Source: JAGDXO01 sp964541025 (GTDB lineage Archaea; Thermoplasmatota; Thermoplasmata; Thermoplasmatales; GCA-001856825). From it: 37,838 bases of DNA. The translations under genes were made by a program, and so were the position numbers. Position 1 is the first letter of the stretch. The number at the start of each line of letters is the position of its first letter. A model generated the notes under the pieces. The model was given only the letters and a program-made list of their open reading frames with translations. It did no database searches and was not told the DNA's origin. Location of the stretch: the NCBI GenBank assembly GCA_964541025.1, contig CAZIOW010000015.1, forward strand, positions 1-37,838, in the 5' to 3' direction. Positions 14,955 to 24,262 of this stretch are shown in pieces.

Positions 14955-17537
14955 ATGATAAAGTCTATTATGAAACATAGAAGAATTGTAATAATCATTT
15001 GGATCGTAGTAATTTTAGCTATGATTCCCTTGACGACTCATTACACCTCATACATAAATTATGGAAATTCGTCATCAGGACTTTCCAATTCAGAATCTTC
15101 ACAAGTTCAATCGATTTTATCTAAATCAAGCCCCCAAAATTCTACTCTTTACGTTCTTCTAATATCAGACCCCAATAACATGACGACAGAGAAGGATGTG
15201 CTAAATTTCCAAAGGGAGATTGATAATTCTGGTATAAGAAACCTCAGTGGAACAGAATCAGTTTACACTTCATACGCTTCCTTCCTGGATAAGACTATTG
15301 GCAAAATACAAACCAATATAATTGAAGCTTATGATAATTTTTCATATTATTCCCATTTAATTCTATATTTTCCAGCAAACTTCTATAGGAATTATTCGAG
15401 TAACTATTCAGTGAGCCAAATAGCCAACATTTCTGGATACAATGGAAGTGAATACGAAAGGATTTTCTTGGAAAATTTTCAGTCTTCTCCTTCAAATCTT
15501 AGCACCTTGAAAAGAGTTAATTTAGCAGTGGAGGAAAGTGCTTTTGAGTATTTCAGGGGGAACAACAGTCTGTTCTATTCATCCATGGTTTTGAAATATG
15601 TTAATATTACATCATTCCCAGTGAGCCTTGTTAATAATGCCACTCAATTCATATCTGGAGTCTTTAAGTTCAATATTACTGCTGACGAACTTCTGGCAGC
15701 TCTTATGAATGGTGATTATGGACTAAATTATGTTAATAATTTTGGACTATCTGGTATACCATCTTTCATTAAAGATTCATTCATTGATTCAAATGATACA
15801 GCATCTCTAATCCTAATAACTTTCAATGCCCCCCAGGGATACATTTCCCAGAATGGTTCTTATCCGGCAGCTGCCGCAACCCCTCTAATTGAGAAATATG
15901 TTCATGACAGTTTTGGAAACAACGGATACCTTACGGGTAACGGAGCTATCTACTATCAGACCCAACAGCAAACTTCCAAATCAGGAGCTTTCTTTGGGGC
16001 AATATACGTGATTTTATTCATCGCTGTATTTTTGACCCTTTATTCATACAAATTATCAATACTTAATTTAATATTGGTTTCAGTTACCGTATTAATTGGA
16101 TATCTTGCAATTATAATTAGTGGACTTATTGCTGGCAAGGTTTCATACGTTGTCACTTATACTCTGACAGCCGTCCTACTTGGGATTACCACTGATTATG
16201 TGGTCTTTGTCCTTTACAGATTCAGAAGCGAGCTCAAGCGCGGGAATACAAAGGAAGAATTTCTCGATAACCCTTTATCCAATTCACTGCGAGCTATACT
16301 CATTAGCGGTTTGACTGTTGCATTCAGTTTAGGGATGTTCTCCTTTATAAAGTCCTTTGAAACATGGGGAATTACCTTGCTTGTTGCAATTCTGATAACA
16401 TTATTGGGAGTGGTAACATCATTACCCGCAATAATTTCATATTTGAGTCCAAAGTCATTTATGAAAAGAGGGCTAAAGAAGGAAGATGAGTCTGACATAA
16501 AGAAATCTTATTTTTACAAAGCTTCAAAACTGTCTCTTAAGAAATCATATGCAATAGTAATGATAATAATTCTGCTAGCAGTTCCATCGATGTATTTTTT
16601 CACGGAGTATCCTACTACCTACAATTTCAATGCAGGTTTACCTCAGAACCTAGAAAGTACACAGGGGTTGAACAAGCTCAACTCTTATTTCGGCGAGAAT
16701 TTCATCTACCCTGTCTATGTTCTCTTCCCCAGTGAAAATAATAATAACTCTTCATTAAACATTAGACTTTCCCATTTCACTTCATACCTCTTTTCACTTG
16801 AAGGTACTAGGGAGATAGTTGGCCCATATTCCAATGGCTCAAGTTTTTCCCATAATATTTCACCAACAACATTTTTATTAGATGATAACAAATATTTCCT
16901 ATACACTGTTTTCATAGATTATAACCCTTATTCTTTTAAAGCAATTTCCTACGTCGAACATTTGAGAGCCAATAAGACTTTACTGGTGGGAGGGCTTACC
17001 TCATCAATTATAGATGAAGAGAGGCAAAATAATTTGGACTTTACTGAACTTGGTATATTAATAACTCTCGCAATTTTTATAATTCTTGCTGTTTCATTCA
17101 GAAGTGTAAAATATCCTATTATATCGCTTTCAGGGGTATTCATTTCCATCGTTTGGACACTTTCCATTCTATACTTTATTTCAAACTATATTATGCATCA
17201 GACTATAATCTATCTTATTCCGGTAATACTTTTTGTGATTCTTATGTCTCTTGGAAATGATTATTCAGTATTCATTTTCTCACGGGTAAGGGAAGAACAG
17301 AACAAATTTGGAAACACAGAGGGAATCAATAGGGGAATGCAAACTTCCGGTAAAGTTGTGACATCCTTGGGATTTATACTGGCAGGCTCTCTGGGAGCAT
17401 TAGGATTGGTACCGGTTGGGTTCTTAGAACAGATGGGAATAGCATTTGCAGTTTCACTCACAATTGATACTATGGTAATCAGAACATTCTATTTCCCTTC
17501 AATGCTGAAGATCTTGAAGGCTAATTTTAAAGATTGA
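14955..17537 (+). CDS. MMPL/RND-family exporter (HAE3-like)
   Basis: This 860-residue protein is two repeats of an RND half: one helix (about 8-28), a large external domain (about 29-335, rich in N-x-S/T), then about five helices, and the same pattern again from about 520. Proton-relay motifs GITTDYVVFVLYRFR (about 409-423) and LGNDYSVFIFSRVRE (about 765-779) match the G-x-x-x-D-Y signature of MMPL proteins. Archaeal and mycobacterial relatives move lipids, isoprenoids or drugs across the membrane using proton flow. It has its own promoter and diverges from the ABC operon. The gene after it is a regulator on the same strand, 41 bases away, which may or may not control it. Confidence 0.92.
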   Translation: MIKSIMKHRRIVIIIWIVVILAMIPLTTHYTSYINYGNSSSGLSNSESSQVQSILSKSSPQNSTLYVLLISDPNNMTTEKDVLNFQREIDNSGIRNLSGTESVYTSYASFLDKTIGKIQTNIIEAYDNFSYYSHLILYFPANFYRNYSSNYSVSQIANISGYNGSEYERIFLENFQSSPSNLSTLKRVNLAVEESAFEYFRGNNSLFYSSMVLKYVNITSFPVSLVNNATQFISGVFKFNITADELLAALMNGDYGLNYVNNFGLSGIPSFIKDSFIDSNDTASLILITFNAPQGYISQNGSYPAAAATPLIEKYVHDSFGNNGYLTGNGAIYYQTQQQTSKSGAFFGAIYVILFIAVFLTLYSYKLSILNLILVSVTVLIGYLAIIISGLIAGKVSYVVTYTLTAVLLGITTDYVVFVLYRFRSELKRGNTKEEFLDNPLSNSLRAILISGLTVAFSLGMFSFIKSFETWGITLLVAILITLLGVVTSLPAIISYLSPKSFMKRGLKKEDESDIKKSYFYKASKLSLKKSYAIVMIIILLAVPSMYFFTEYPTTYNFNAGLPQNLESTQGLNKLNSYFGENFIYPVYVLFPSENNNNSSLNIRLSHFTSYLFSLEGTREIVGPYSNGSSFSHNISPTTFLLDDNKYFLYTVFIDYNPYSFKAISYVEHLRANKTLLVGGLTSSIIDEERQNNLDFTELGILITLAIFIILAVSFRSVKYPIISLSGVFISIVWTLSILYFISNYIMHQTIIYLIPVILFVILMSLGNDYSVFIFSRVREEQNKFGNTEGINRGMQTSGKVVTSLGFILAGSLGALGLVPVGFLEQMGIAFAVSLTIDTMVIRTFYFPSMLKILKANFKD

Positions 17538-17578
17538 ATCAAAAATATTCTTATATCCTTTTTATATGGATTTACTGA

Positions 17579-18436
17579 ATGGATGATATTGACAGAGATA
17601 TATTGATTTTACTACTGAAGCAGGGCAGTATATCCAAATCCGAACTTTCAAAAATCACCGGTTCATCCCCACAGAAAATTAACTACAGGATGAAAAAATT
17701 GTATGATGATGGTATAATAAAAAATTTCAGGGTTCACATCAACCCTTATTTCTTGAGTGGAGTCAATTTATTTCTGGCCTATGAAGGAACCACTGATATT
17801 GAATTGAAGGGAATAGGGTCAGTTTTCCGGTGTCTTGAGAGAACTGATTTTTATGAAGTGCAGGCAAAAAATGAGAGAGAACTCCTGGACATTGCTGATT
17901 TCATGAACAACAAATTCGGGCACAGAATAATGCAGTACAGACCCAGAATTCCAGAGATTAGAACCAAAGTCAACTATTACGATTTACTTATTCTAAGAGA
18001 ATTGATCAAAGATCCTACTTTAGACTCCCTGAAGTTATCTCGGACACTTGGACTTAAAACTTCACTTGTTAGGAAGAGAATGAACAGTATGAATTCTGTG
18101 AGGGCTTACAGCATTGTTCCCATCGTTGACCTTACAAGAGCAGATATATACCTATACACCATAATTTCCAGCACGAGAGTTGATGATAAAGTGAATATCA
18201 ATAATGCGATACTGAAAATTATAGAAAATGAAACTTCAATATACGTTGGTATTGAAAGATCAATGTCTGGTATAAAAAACAACGTTGCCCGAATTCGAAA
18301 GTTTGACAGTAAAGCAGAAGTGATGATTGTCTATGATTATGATTTCAGGTCAGATTTCGCTGAAAAAGCCATAAATGATCTTATGATGATTGAAGAAATG
18401 AATTTAAAAGATGCAGGTCTGTCAATTAGTCTTTAA
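17579..18436 (+). CDS. Lrp/AsnC-like transcriptional regulator with two HTH units
   Basis: The 285 residues start with an Lrp-type winged helix: DDIDRDILILLLKQGSISKSE, split as DDIDRDILILLLKQG plus SISKSELSKITGSSPQKINYRMKKL (about 1-50). A RAM-like or linker domain follows, then a second HTH (YYDLLILRELIKDPTLDSLK and LSRTLGLKTSLVRKRM, about 137-175) and a C-terminal alpha/beta part. Double-HTH relatives occur widely in Thermoplasmatales. Ligand and targets are unknown; the neighbours (MMPL exporter upstream, glycosyltransferase downstream) are candidates. TTATATCC lies about 28 bases before the ATG. Confidence 0.8.
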   Translation: MDDIDRDILILLLKQGSISKSELSKITGSSPQKINYRMKKLYDDGIIKNFRVHINPYFLSGVNLFLAYEGTTDIELKGIGSVFRCLERTDFYEVQAKNERELLDIADFMNNKFGHRIMQYRPRIPEIRTKVNYYDLLILRELIKDPTLDSLKLSRTLGLKTSLVRKRMNSMNSVRAYSIVPIVDLTRADIYLYTIISSTRVDDKVNINNAILKIIENETSIYVGIERSMSGIKNNVARIRKFDSKAEVMIVYDYDFRSDFAEKAINDLMMIEEMNLKDAGLSISL

Positions 18437-18518
18437 TTTTTTGGCTTGTAAACTCAGATAGGTCATATAGCAAAAATAGCGAAATAATATTTAATTAAAC
18501 CTTCCTATTATTGATTGG

Positions 18519-19601
18519 TTGAGCGATTTCGTCCTGATTTTACTCATATTTGATACTTTGATATCATTCGGGCTTCTTATAATAAAAATAGGAAGAGTTG
18601 GTTACAAAAGGGAGAGTTATGATGATGAAGATGATTTCAATCCCAGGGTATTGGTAATATTACCTGTAAAGGGAATTGATTTTGAAATGGAATACAATTT
18701 GAAATCTTTAAAAGAGCAGTCCTATAGCAATTACAGGATAATTGCAGTTGCTGATAGTGAAGATGATAAATCTCTTGACTTAATAAGAAAAGAGGGAATT
18801 GAATTCATGATTTCTGACGCATCTTGCAATAATTGCAGTGGGAAGGTGCGAGCTATATATTCTGCTTTACTTAGATTCAAGGAGTTTGATTGCTACGTGA
18901 TTGCTGACTCCGATATCAGGGTTGATAGAAACTGGTTGAATAAATTGATAAGACCACTTTCAAGAAATGATATAGGAATATCTACCACATTTCCAAAATT
19001 TTTTCCCCGAGGAGGATTCTGGTCACATTTCAAAATGTACTGGGGGATGATCGGGGAGTCAATGATGGAATCTAAGATAACAAGGTTTGCCTGGGGAGGT
19101 TCAATGGCATTCAGGAGTGATTTAATTGGGGAGAATGAACTAAAAGAGTTCTCATCATCTGTATCTGATGATATAGCTCTACTGAACATTGCTAAGAGAA
19201 AGGGTCTGCAGATTGCCTATGTTAAGGAAGCCACTGTCTTCGTGCATTCACCAGATAGTTTTAGAGTATTTCTGGAATGGAGCAATCGCCAGACTGCCTT
19301 ATCAATATCCTCGAGCAATAAAGTCTTCATTTTTGGTATGGTATACTATATCTCTGCCTCTATGATGATCCTCTCTTCAATAATTATGATAATTTTTGGA
19401 TATTATTTGTATATCATTACTCTTTTACCCGTTTTCTATATTTCATATAGTAATTTTAGAAATGCACCAGAACGTGATGGTTTATTTTTAGTTTATAACA
19501 TTCTCCTCTATTTTTTCTACATCTATAATCTCATTTCAGGAAAATTGAAAAAAAGTATTATATGGAGAGGCAGAATTTATCATATTAAGTCAAAAATTTA
19601 A
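18519..19601 (+). CDS. family 2/21 glycosyltransferase (ceramide-glucosyltransferase-like), membrane-bound
   Basis: This 360-residue protein has an N-terminal hydrophobic anchor (about 3-23), then a GT-A catalytic domain: VLVILPVKG, IIAVADSEDD, the DxD motif in CYVIADSDIRVD (about 126-137), GGSMAFRSDL as acceptor loop, VSDDIAL as the catalytic aspartates, and FLEWSNRQT in place of Q/RxxRW. Two to three C-terminal helices (about 265-340) complete a GT21-like arrangement. It probably transfers a sugar from a nucleotide donor to a membrane lipid or a lipid carrier, for surface glycolipids or N-glycans. The start is TTG at 18519. It converges with, and overlaps by 12 bases, the DUF1015 gene. Confidence 0.85.
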   Translation: MSDFVLILLIFDTLISFGLLIIKIGRVGYKRESYDDEDDFNPRVLVILPVKGIDFEMEYNLKSLKEQSYSNYRIIAVADSEDDKSLDLIRKEGIEFMISDASCNNCSGKVRAIYSALLRFKEFDCYVIADSDIRVDRNWLNKLIRPLSRNDIGISTTFPKFFPRGGFWSHFKMYWGMIGESMMESKITRFAWGGSMAFRSDLIGENELKEFSSSVSDDIALLNIAKRKGLQIAYVKEATVFVHSPDSFRVFLEWSNRQTALSISSSNKVFIFGMVYYISASMMILSSIIMIIFGYYLYIITLLPVFYISYSNFRNAPERDGLFLVYNILLYFFYIYNLISGKLKKSIIWRGRIYHIKSKI

Positions 19602-20723
19602 ATTCATTGCAATTCCAGAGGGAATTTTTGGATTGAAGAATGTTGACTTCTGGGGAAATGGAATACCCTGGGACGCTATTTCCTCGAATTTATCCTTGCT
19701 AAAAGGGGGCATTATAATTCCTAAGGAATAGTTCCCAGAATCTACCTTCTCAATGACTTCTCTATAAGAATCAATGAAGTGAACATAACGTGTTATTTCA
19801 TTTTCGGTCCATTTCAGGCAATTTTTGAAGATCAAATTGTTTACAAGGGAAACAGGAAGATCATCTATCAAACCCTTACCACTTTTCTTGGGGTTTATCT
19901 CAAAAAAATGCTTTCTGTAAATTTCCATGGTTCCCTCAGAATGATTCTCTCGTTTATGCACGATAAATTGTTCTGAAATGCATTTTTCCAGTTCATCAAA
20001 ATCTATTGAGGAATTTACAATTCTGTGAACACCTGAAATGTTCAAACCATCATTATGGAGGGAAACAATGAAAGACATAACATATCTCCAGAATTCATTG
20101 CCTGTCTCACCGTAAAGAGCCTTGGAGGCTTCCAGTCTGTGATGCCCGTCTGCTACTATACCATGCAACTTATTGAATTCGCCCCTCATTTCTTCAATAG
20201 CTGTCTCCTTTGATATCTTATAGACCTTTATGGATATCCCCCTATAATTGAAATTATTTATCAATTCTGGAAATCCATTTTCCAAAATCCTGTAGATTAT
20301 CTGATCTGAACTCTCTTTAGTTACAACGAATATTGGTTCCGGTTGACCGTTTATTGCTCTCATTAAATTTACCCTTTCATCAACGAATTTTCTGAATGTT
20401 CTTTCATGTGTTATGATTTCAGGATCCTGGGAATCTATCATTGACATAATTCCTGGGATTTTGAATTTAATTCCTGCCCTTTCATATTCCATTATGATTA
20501 TTAAAATTGAATTCTCCGTTCTTTTAAGCTTGCCTCTTGACACTAACAATTTGACCATATCTCTGGCTGTTTCTTCATTATCTGGCAAAGTTATATGTGT
20601 TATGTTATCCTTCTTTTCCTTCAGGATAGCTTCCTCTTCTTTGCTTATAGTATCAAATGGAGGGGATATAAATTCCTTTAAGTCACCATTATAAACCCAC
20701 GGATTGAATGATCTTATTATCAT
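19590..20723 (-). CDS. DUF1015-family protein
   Basis: This 377-residue protein begins with the family's typical PWVYN...SPPFDTIS (8-26), has ITHERTF near residue 108, and the signature IVADGHHRLEASKAL (about 188-202). DUF1015 proteins share the ParB/sulfiredoxin-like D-G-H-H-R motif with ADP-dependent serine kinase (SerK)-type proteins, so nucleotide-dependent phosphotransfer is a reasonable guess, not shown. It is soluble, with no signal peptide. It is followed 9 bases upstream by the radical SAM gene on the same strand, so both could be in one transcript. Confidence 0.85.
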   Translation of the reverse strand: MIIRSFNPWVYNGDLKEFISPPFDTISKEEEAILKEKKDNITHITLPDNEETARDMVKLLVSRGKLKRTENSILIIIMEYERAGIKFKIPGIMSMIDSQDPEIITHERTFRKFVDERVNLMRAINGQPEPIFVVTKESSDQIIYRILENGFPELINNFNYRGISIKVYKISKETAIEEMRGEFNKLHGIVADGHHRLEASKALYGETGNEFWRYVMSFIVSLHNDGLNISGVHRIVNSSIDFDELEKCISEQFIVHKRENHSEGTMEIYRKHFFEINPKKSGKGLIDDLPVSLVNNLIFKNCLKWTENEITRYVHFIDSYREVIEKVDSGNYSLGIIMPPFSKDKFEEIASQGIPFPQKSTFFNPKIPSGIAMNLNF

Positions 20724-20732
20724 TACGCATCT

Positions 20733-22418
20733 TTATGCACGTGCTAGGGAACTGATTGATGTAAATTCTCTCCTGTTCTCTAAGCCGTAGTTCTTGACTT
20801 TAGAGATGTTAACACCTTTCTTCTTTGCTATGTTCTCAACAACTTTCATCATCAGCAGCCCGCCAAATGATATAATTGAGCCTGTCCCAGCCCTGACGAA
20901 AAAGTTCCCGGAACCTTCGTCATAGCCCCTTCTTGAGGCCATCCTTGCCAGATGCCTGTACGATGCATAGTAAACAGCAAGTTGGGATTCTGTGAGCAAG
21001 TCAAGTGAGAATTTCTTGGAGGTTATTCTTCCCATTGGTATATTCTGAAGTGGAGTGACTGTGAACTCAAAATCCCTTCCATCGTCAATTTTTGAATAAC
21101 TCAGCCTGTTTATCATCGCAACTGTATCCCAGTTATCATCATCTGTTTCCTCAGGTTGACCCACCTGCAGAGTAAAAGCTGATCTCCAGTAATATTTGGT
21201 TTCATTATAAATTCCCTGCCATACTATCTCTTCCCATGATCCATCTGGACCTATCTTGAGTGGCATGGTCTTGTTAGGCATATGTTTTTTTGCAAGCCTT
21301 TCGCTCCCAGTTTCAAGACCTGTTTGGATTCCTATCCAGTTATCCGGTCCTGCCTTCATAATGTTTGTGAGCTTTGCCAGGAGCTCCGGGTATGCTGACG
21401 GAATGGATATCCTACCATGAGTTGGATTTGTCCCGCTCACCCCGGGCGTTTCCATTATTATCTTGAATAGATGCTCAAGAGCATCCTCATTTGGCCTGAA
21501 GAAATTATCGTGCTTGTATCCCCATATATCATCTGAATGAACCCAGACGTGAGTTATCCCGCCTAAACGCAGATTTATATCAATCTCCTTTTTGATCATT
21601 TCATCGGTATAGTATCTAAGCGGCCTCAGAGTAACTTCGCAGAAGTCACATCCAATTCCGCACCCCCTCATCACTTCTATCATCCCTTTTACTGCGGGAT
21701 TAACTATTGTAGGTATTTCCTCAAGCTTGGGATATAGCTTTCCTGAGAGAGATCTTGAAATAATCTTATCGTCTTTCTGATAGACCCTCCTAAATTTATC
21801 GTCATATGTTGTATACCCTTTATAGAATACACTTGAATCAAGGCTGTCCTCAGCAATCTGCTGGAAAAGATCAGGGGCTATATCATCAGCCTCACCCATG
21901 AATGCATAGTCAATTCCTTCCTTGTCCAGCTCTTCTCTCATCTGCGTGAACTCCAGAACCCCGGGTCCACCAATCAATAGCTTTGCCTTTTTCCCCTTTC
22001 GGGCAGCATTGATTCTTGCAATCAGTGTTTCCCATTCTTTCTTCACCCAGGCGTACAGATCTCCTCCGAAGAGGACATAATAAGACATTGTCGTCGGTCC
22101 AAGGCCAAGGGGATCCATCGTGCTAACTCCTATTACCTCGGTATCGTCCTTTATAGCCTTTTCGAGGTAATCATTATGCGCTACAAATATGTCCTTTTGA
22201 GGGAATCTTGTCAGTAAGGATGCCTCCAGCTTCCTTGTTGAATACGGAGCAAACTTGGGACTCCCATCTGGAAGCGATGGGAATGGCGGCCCCTTAAGGA
22301 AATTGTAGACAGATGATGGAATAGAATGCACCGGCGCACAAGGAAGGAAATCCAGCAGTGGGAAATCCCTGAAACCATACATTAATGTGTTATCTGATAC
22401 TAGAACATATTTTGCCAT
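20733..22418 (-). CDS. B12-binding-type radical SAM protein, candidate lipid-modifying enzyme
   Basis: The 561 residues include an N-terminal B12-binding-like Rossmann region (about 60-200: VIGVSTMDPLGLGP, LLIGGPGVLEF, YAFMGEADDI; no DxHxxG motif) and a radical SAM domain with MRGCGIGCDFCEV near residue 252 (C-x3-C-x2-C, [4Fe-4S] site). It ends in a long C-terminal domain (VGQPEETDDDNWDT onward). This architecture, length and archaeal context resemble GDGT ring synthases (GrsA/GrsB) that cyclise tetraether lipids, but other B12-type radical SAM enzymes have the same layout, so that name is inference. I prefer ATG 22418 because GGTGA lies 5 bases before it; a GTG at 22427 is possible. A cobamide-salvage gene lies two genes upstream. 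Confidence 0.8.
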   Translation of the reverse strand: MAKYVLVSDNTLMYGFRDFPLLDFLPCAPVHSIPSSVYNFLKGPPFPSLPDGSPKFAPYSTRKLEASLLTRFPQKDIFVAHNDYLEKAIKDDTEVIGVSTMDPLGLGPTTMSYYVLFGGDLYAWVKKEWETLIARINAARKGKKAKLLIGGPGVLEFTQMREELDKEGIDYAFMGEADDIAPDLFQQIAEDSLDSSVFYKGYTTYDDKFRRVYQKDDKIISRSLSGKLYPKLEEIPTIVNPAVKGMIEVMRGCGIGCDFCEVTLRPLRYYTDEMIKKEIDINLRLGGITHVWVHSDDIWGYKHDNFFRPNEDALEHLFKIIMETPGVSGTNPTHGRISIPSAYPELLAKLTNIMKAGPDNWIGIQTGLETGSERLAKKHMPNKTMPLKIGPDGSWEEIVWQGIYNETKYYWRSAFTLQVGQPEETDDDNWDTVAMINRLSYSKIDDGRDFEFTVTPLQNIPMGRITSKKFSLDLLTESQLAVYYASYRHLARMASRRGYDEGSGNFFVRAGTGSIISFGGLLMMKVVENIAKKKGVNISKVKNYGLENRREFTSISSLARA

Positions 22419-22510
22419 TGAGTTCACCTATTATGCCTAACAGATGTTTTTTCCATTTATTAATTTTTTCTTAATTTTTTGTGAAAATTAGCCCTAGCAT
22501 TAGTTTTGAA

Positions 22511-23524
22511 TCATTTATCCCTAGGCTCCATTATTATTATGAATTTCCATGAGACTGTGCTTTCAGGACCTGGCCTTATCCTGATATCCTCATCATTTCT
22601 GAATCCAAGGACAACCCTACTTCCGTCCTCAAAATCCTTGTAAACTGACTCACAGTTTTTGCCTGAATATTTAGAACCTATATAATATTCCCTTATCCGG
22701 AAACCATCATCCCCACGCAGCAATTCGTAGAATAATTTACTCACGCCTGGTGAGATGACTGCATTTGAGATCATCAGTGAACTCATGCTCCCCTTAACAA
22801 CTATCTCGTCTGCACCTGCCATTGTAGCATGTTCCGAGTTTTCACTCCTTAGAAGTTCAATTATTACGTAAGCATTCCTGTTAATTTTCTTTATGACCAT
22901 GCAGGTTAGTATTGATTTTGCATCTACCGAAGACTCATCTCCACCATCTTTTTCGGGCAGAACAATTATTTTTGATGATGATTTGATACCTGCCTTTTCA
23001 AGATCAGATTCTTCCATTGCACTTCCCTTCACAAAACTGTAGGGAAGACCGTCTAGTCTTGGGTCATCCCTGTCAAGTATCACAACTTCAATGCCATTGT
23101 CAGTTAATTCCCTCACTATATCTCTGATCCTTTCATCCACATTGCAGATTATAACGTGATCCTTCATCTTTAAACTCACCTCACCAATTCTCTTGGCCAG
23201 TTGAAAATCCATTAGGTTGGCAGCCAGTGAAGCGGTGAAAAATCCCAGACTCCCGATTCCGAATATCATTATTATCATTGCGTTTATCCTTCCTAGGTAC
23301 CCATACACAGGGGTATCACCGTAACCTACCGTGGTAACTGTCTGCATTACCCACCACAGGCTGTCAAACAGGGAATGTATACCGGAGGATGGTATATTGT
23401 TCTCTAAAAAATACTCAGAAAATGTTCCATAAATTACAACGCCAATTGCAGCAGTTGCAGCCCTGTAGACTGAACTCTTAAGTTTAGCCCTGAATTTCTT
23501 GAATAGTAGGAATATTGGGAACAT
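22511..23524 (-). CDS. two-helix potassium channel with RCK domains (MthK-like)
   Basis: The protein has about 337 residues. Two helices (about 22-42 and 77-107) flank a pore helix and filter TVTTVGYGD (around residues 62-70). Then come RCK_N (HVIICNVDERIRDIVREL onward) and RCK_C (about 240-335). The usual GxGxxG nucleotide loop of RCK_N is replaced by CNVDER, so NAD binding is unlikely, and gating is presumably by Ca2+, nucleotide or pH. I take ATG 23524; an in-frame TTG lies two codons earlier. It adjoins CbiZ (20 bases), on the same strand, but no functional link is evident. Confidence 0.9.
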   Translation of the reverse strand: MFPIFLLFKKFRAKLKSSVYRAATAAIGVVIYGTFSEYFLENNIPSSGIHSLFDSLWWVMQTVTTVGYGDTPVYGYLGRINAMIIMIFGIGSLGFFTASLAANLMDFQLAKRIGEVSLKMKDHVIICNVDERIRDIVRELTDNGIEVVILDRDDPRLDGLPYSFVKGSAMEESDLEKAGIKSSSKIIVLPEKDGGDESSVDAKSILTCMVIKKINRNAYVIIELLRSENSEHATMAGADEIVVKGSMSSLMISNAVISPGVSKLFYELLRGDDGFRIREYYIGSKYSGKNCESVYKDFEDGSRVVLGFRNDEDIRIRPGPESTVSWKFIIIMEPRDK

Positions 23525-23550
23525 TTTCAACTCGCATTAAATTAAAAGAT

Positions 23551-24234
23551 TTAATCTTCACTGCTGTAACCATAAAAATTATCAAGAGCATATGTCAATC
23601 CTTCAAAAATTGATTTAGATACTGCGCTTCCAAGATCAGTGCCTGTCCCGGCATATTTGAATTCTTCCCCCATCTCATTGGATACTATGGCTGTTACGTC
23701 CGTTATTGTTCCTGTTGCAATTTTCCCTGAGAACTTACTTTTAACCTTCCTTGTCCATAACGAATATGTTTTAGCCTCAACAGATGTCTTAAACGCATCT
23801 ATGATAGCAGCATCCGTCATCTTGACATCCGATACCACGATAATATTTATGGTGCCCTTTCCCGAATAATTCAATCCATCTAAAGGAGTAGCCGCATTAT
23901 CAATACCAGCAGATATGAATGAAGTCACCATACCATTCTTTGAGATTACATATCTATCCGGTCTAACAGCGGTGAGCAGACCTACTACATAGGAATAATC
24001 TATACCCTTTGAAAGAAGTATATTTCTGAGATACTCAACTGGTTTGTTATTGCAATCACTCTTTCCGTACAGTGAATAATTAATTATGCCAGATGCATTG
24101 ATAAGCCCTCCATTCATTGATGCGTTGCTGACAACCCTGCTGTTCTTCAATCTGATGTATAAGGAATTAGTGAGCATCTCTGCTTCAAAGTTGGTACCAC
24201 TGAATTTTTCCCCTATTTTAATTGTTTCTGCCAC
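23551..24234 (-). CDS. cbiZ: adenosylcobinamide amidohydrolase
   Basis: CbiZ cleaves adenosylcobinamide to adenosylcobyric acid and aminopropanol, letting archaea remodel salvaged corrinoids. The 227-residue protein shows the family pattern: VVSNASMNGGLINASGIIN (35-53), VTSFISAGIDNAATPLDG (about 94-111), INIIVVSDVKMTDAAIIDA (about 119-137), VEAKTYSLW and ATGTITDVTAIV (about 166-177), then FKYAGTGTDLGSAV. It starts at GTG 24234 with ACAGGTGG around it. It is the only recognisable corrinoid gene here and lies two genes upstream of a B12-type radical SAM enzyme in the same direction, which may be why it is kept in this neighbourhood. Confidence 0.85.
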   Translation of the reverse strand: MAETIKIGEKFSGTNFEAEMLTNSLYIRLKNSRVVSNASMNGGLINASGIINYSLYGKSDCNNKPVEYLRNILLSKGIDYSYVVGLLTAVRPDRYVISKNGMVTSFISAGIDNAATPLDGLNYSGKGTINIIVVSDVKMTDAAIIDAFKTSVEAKTYSLWTRKVKSKFSGKIATGTITDVTAIVSNEMGEEFKYAGTGTDLGSAVSKSIFEGLTYALDNFYGYSSED

Positions 24235-24262
24235 CTGTTAGCATAGCATTCTGGTAGATAAA

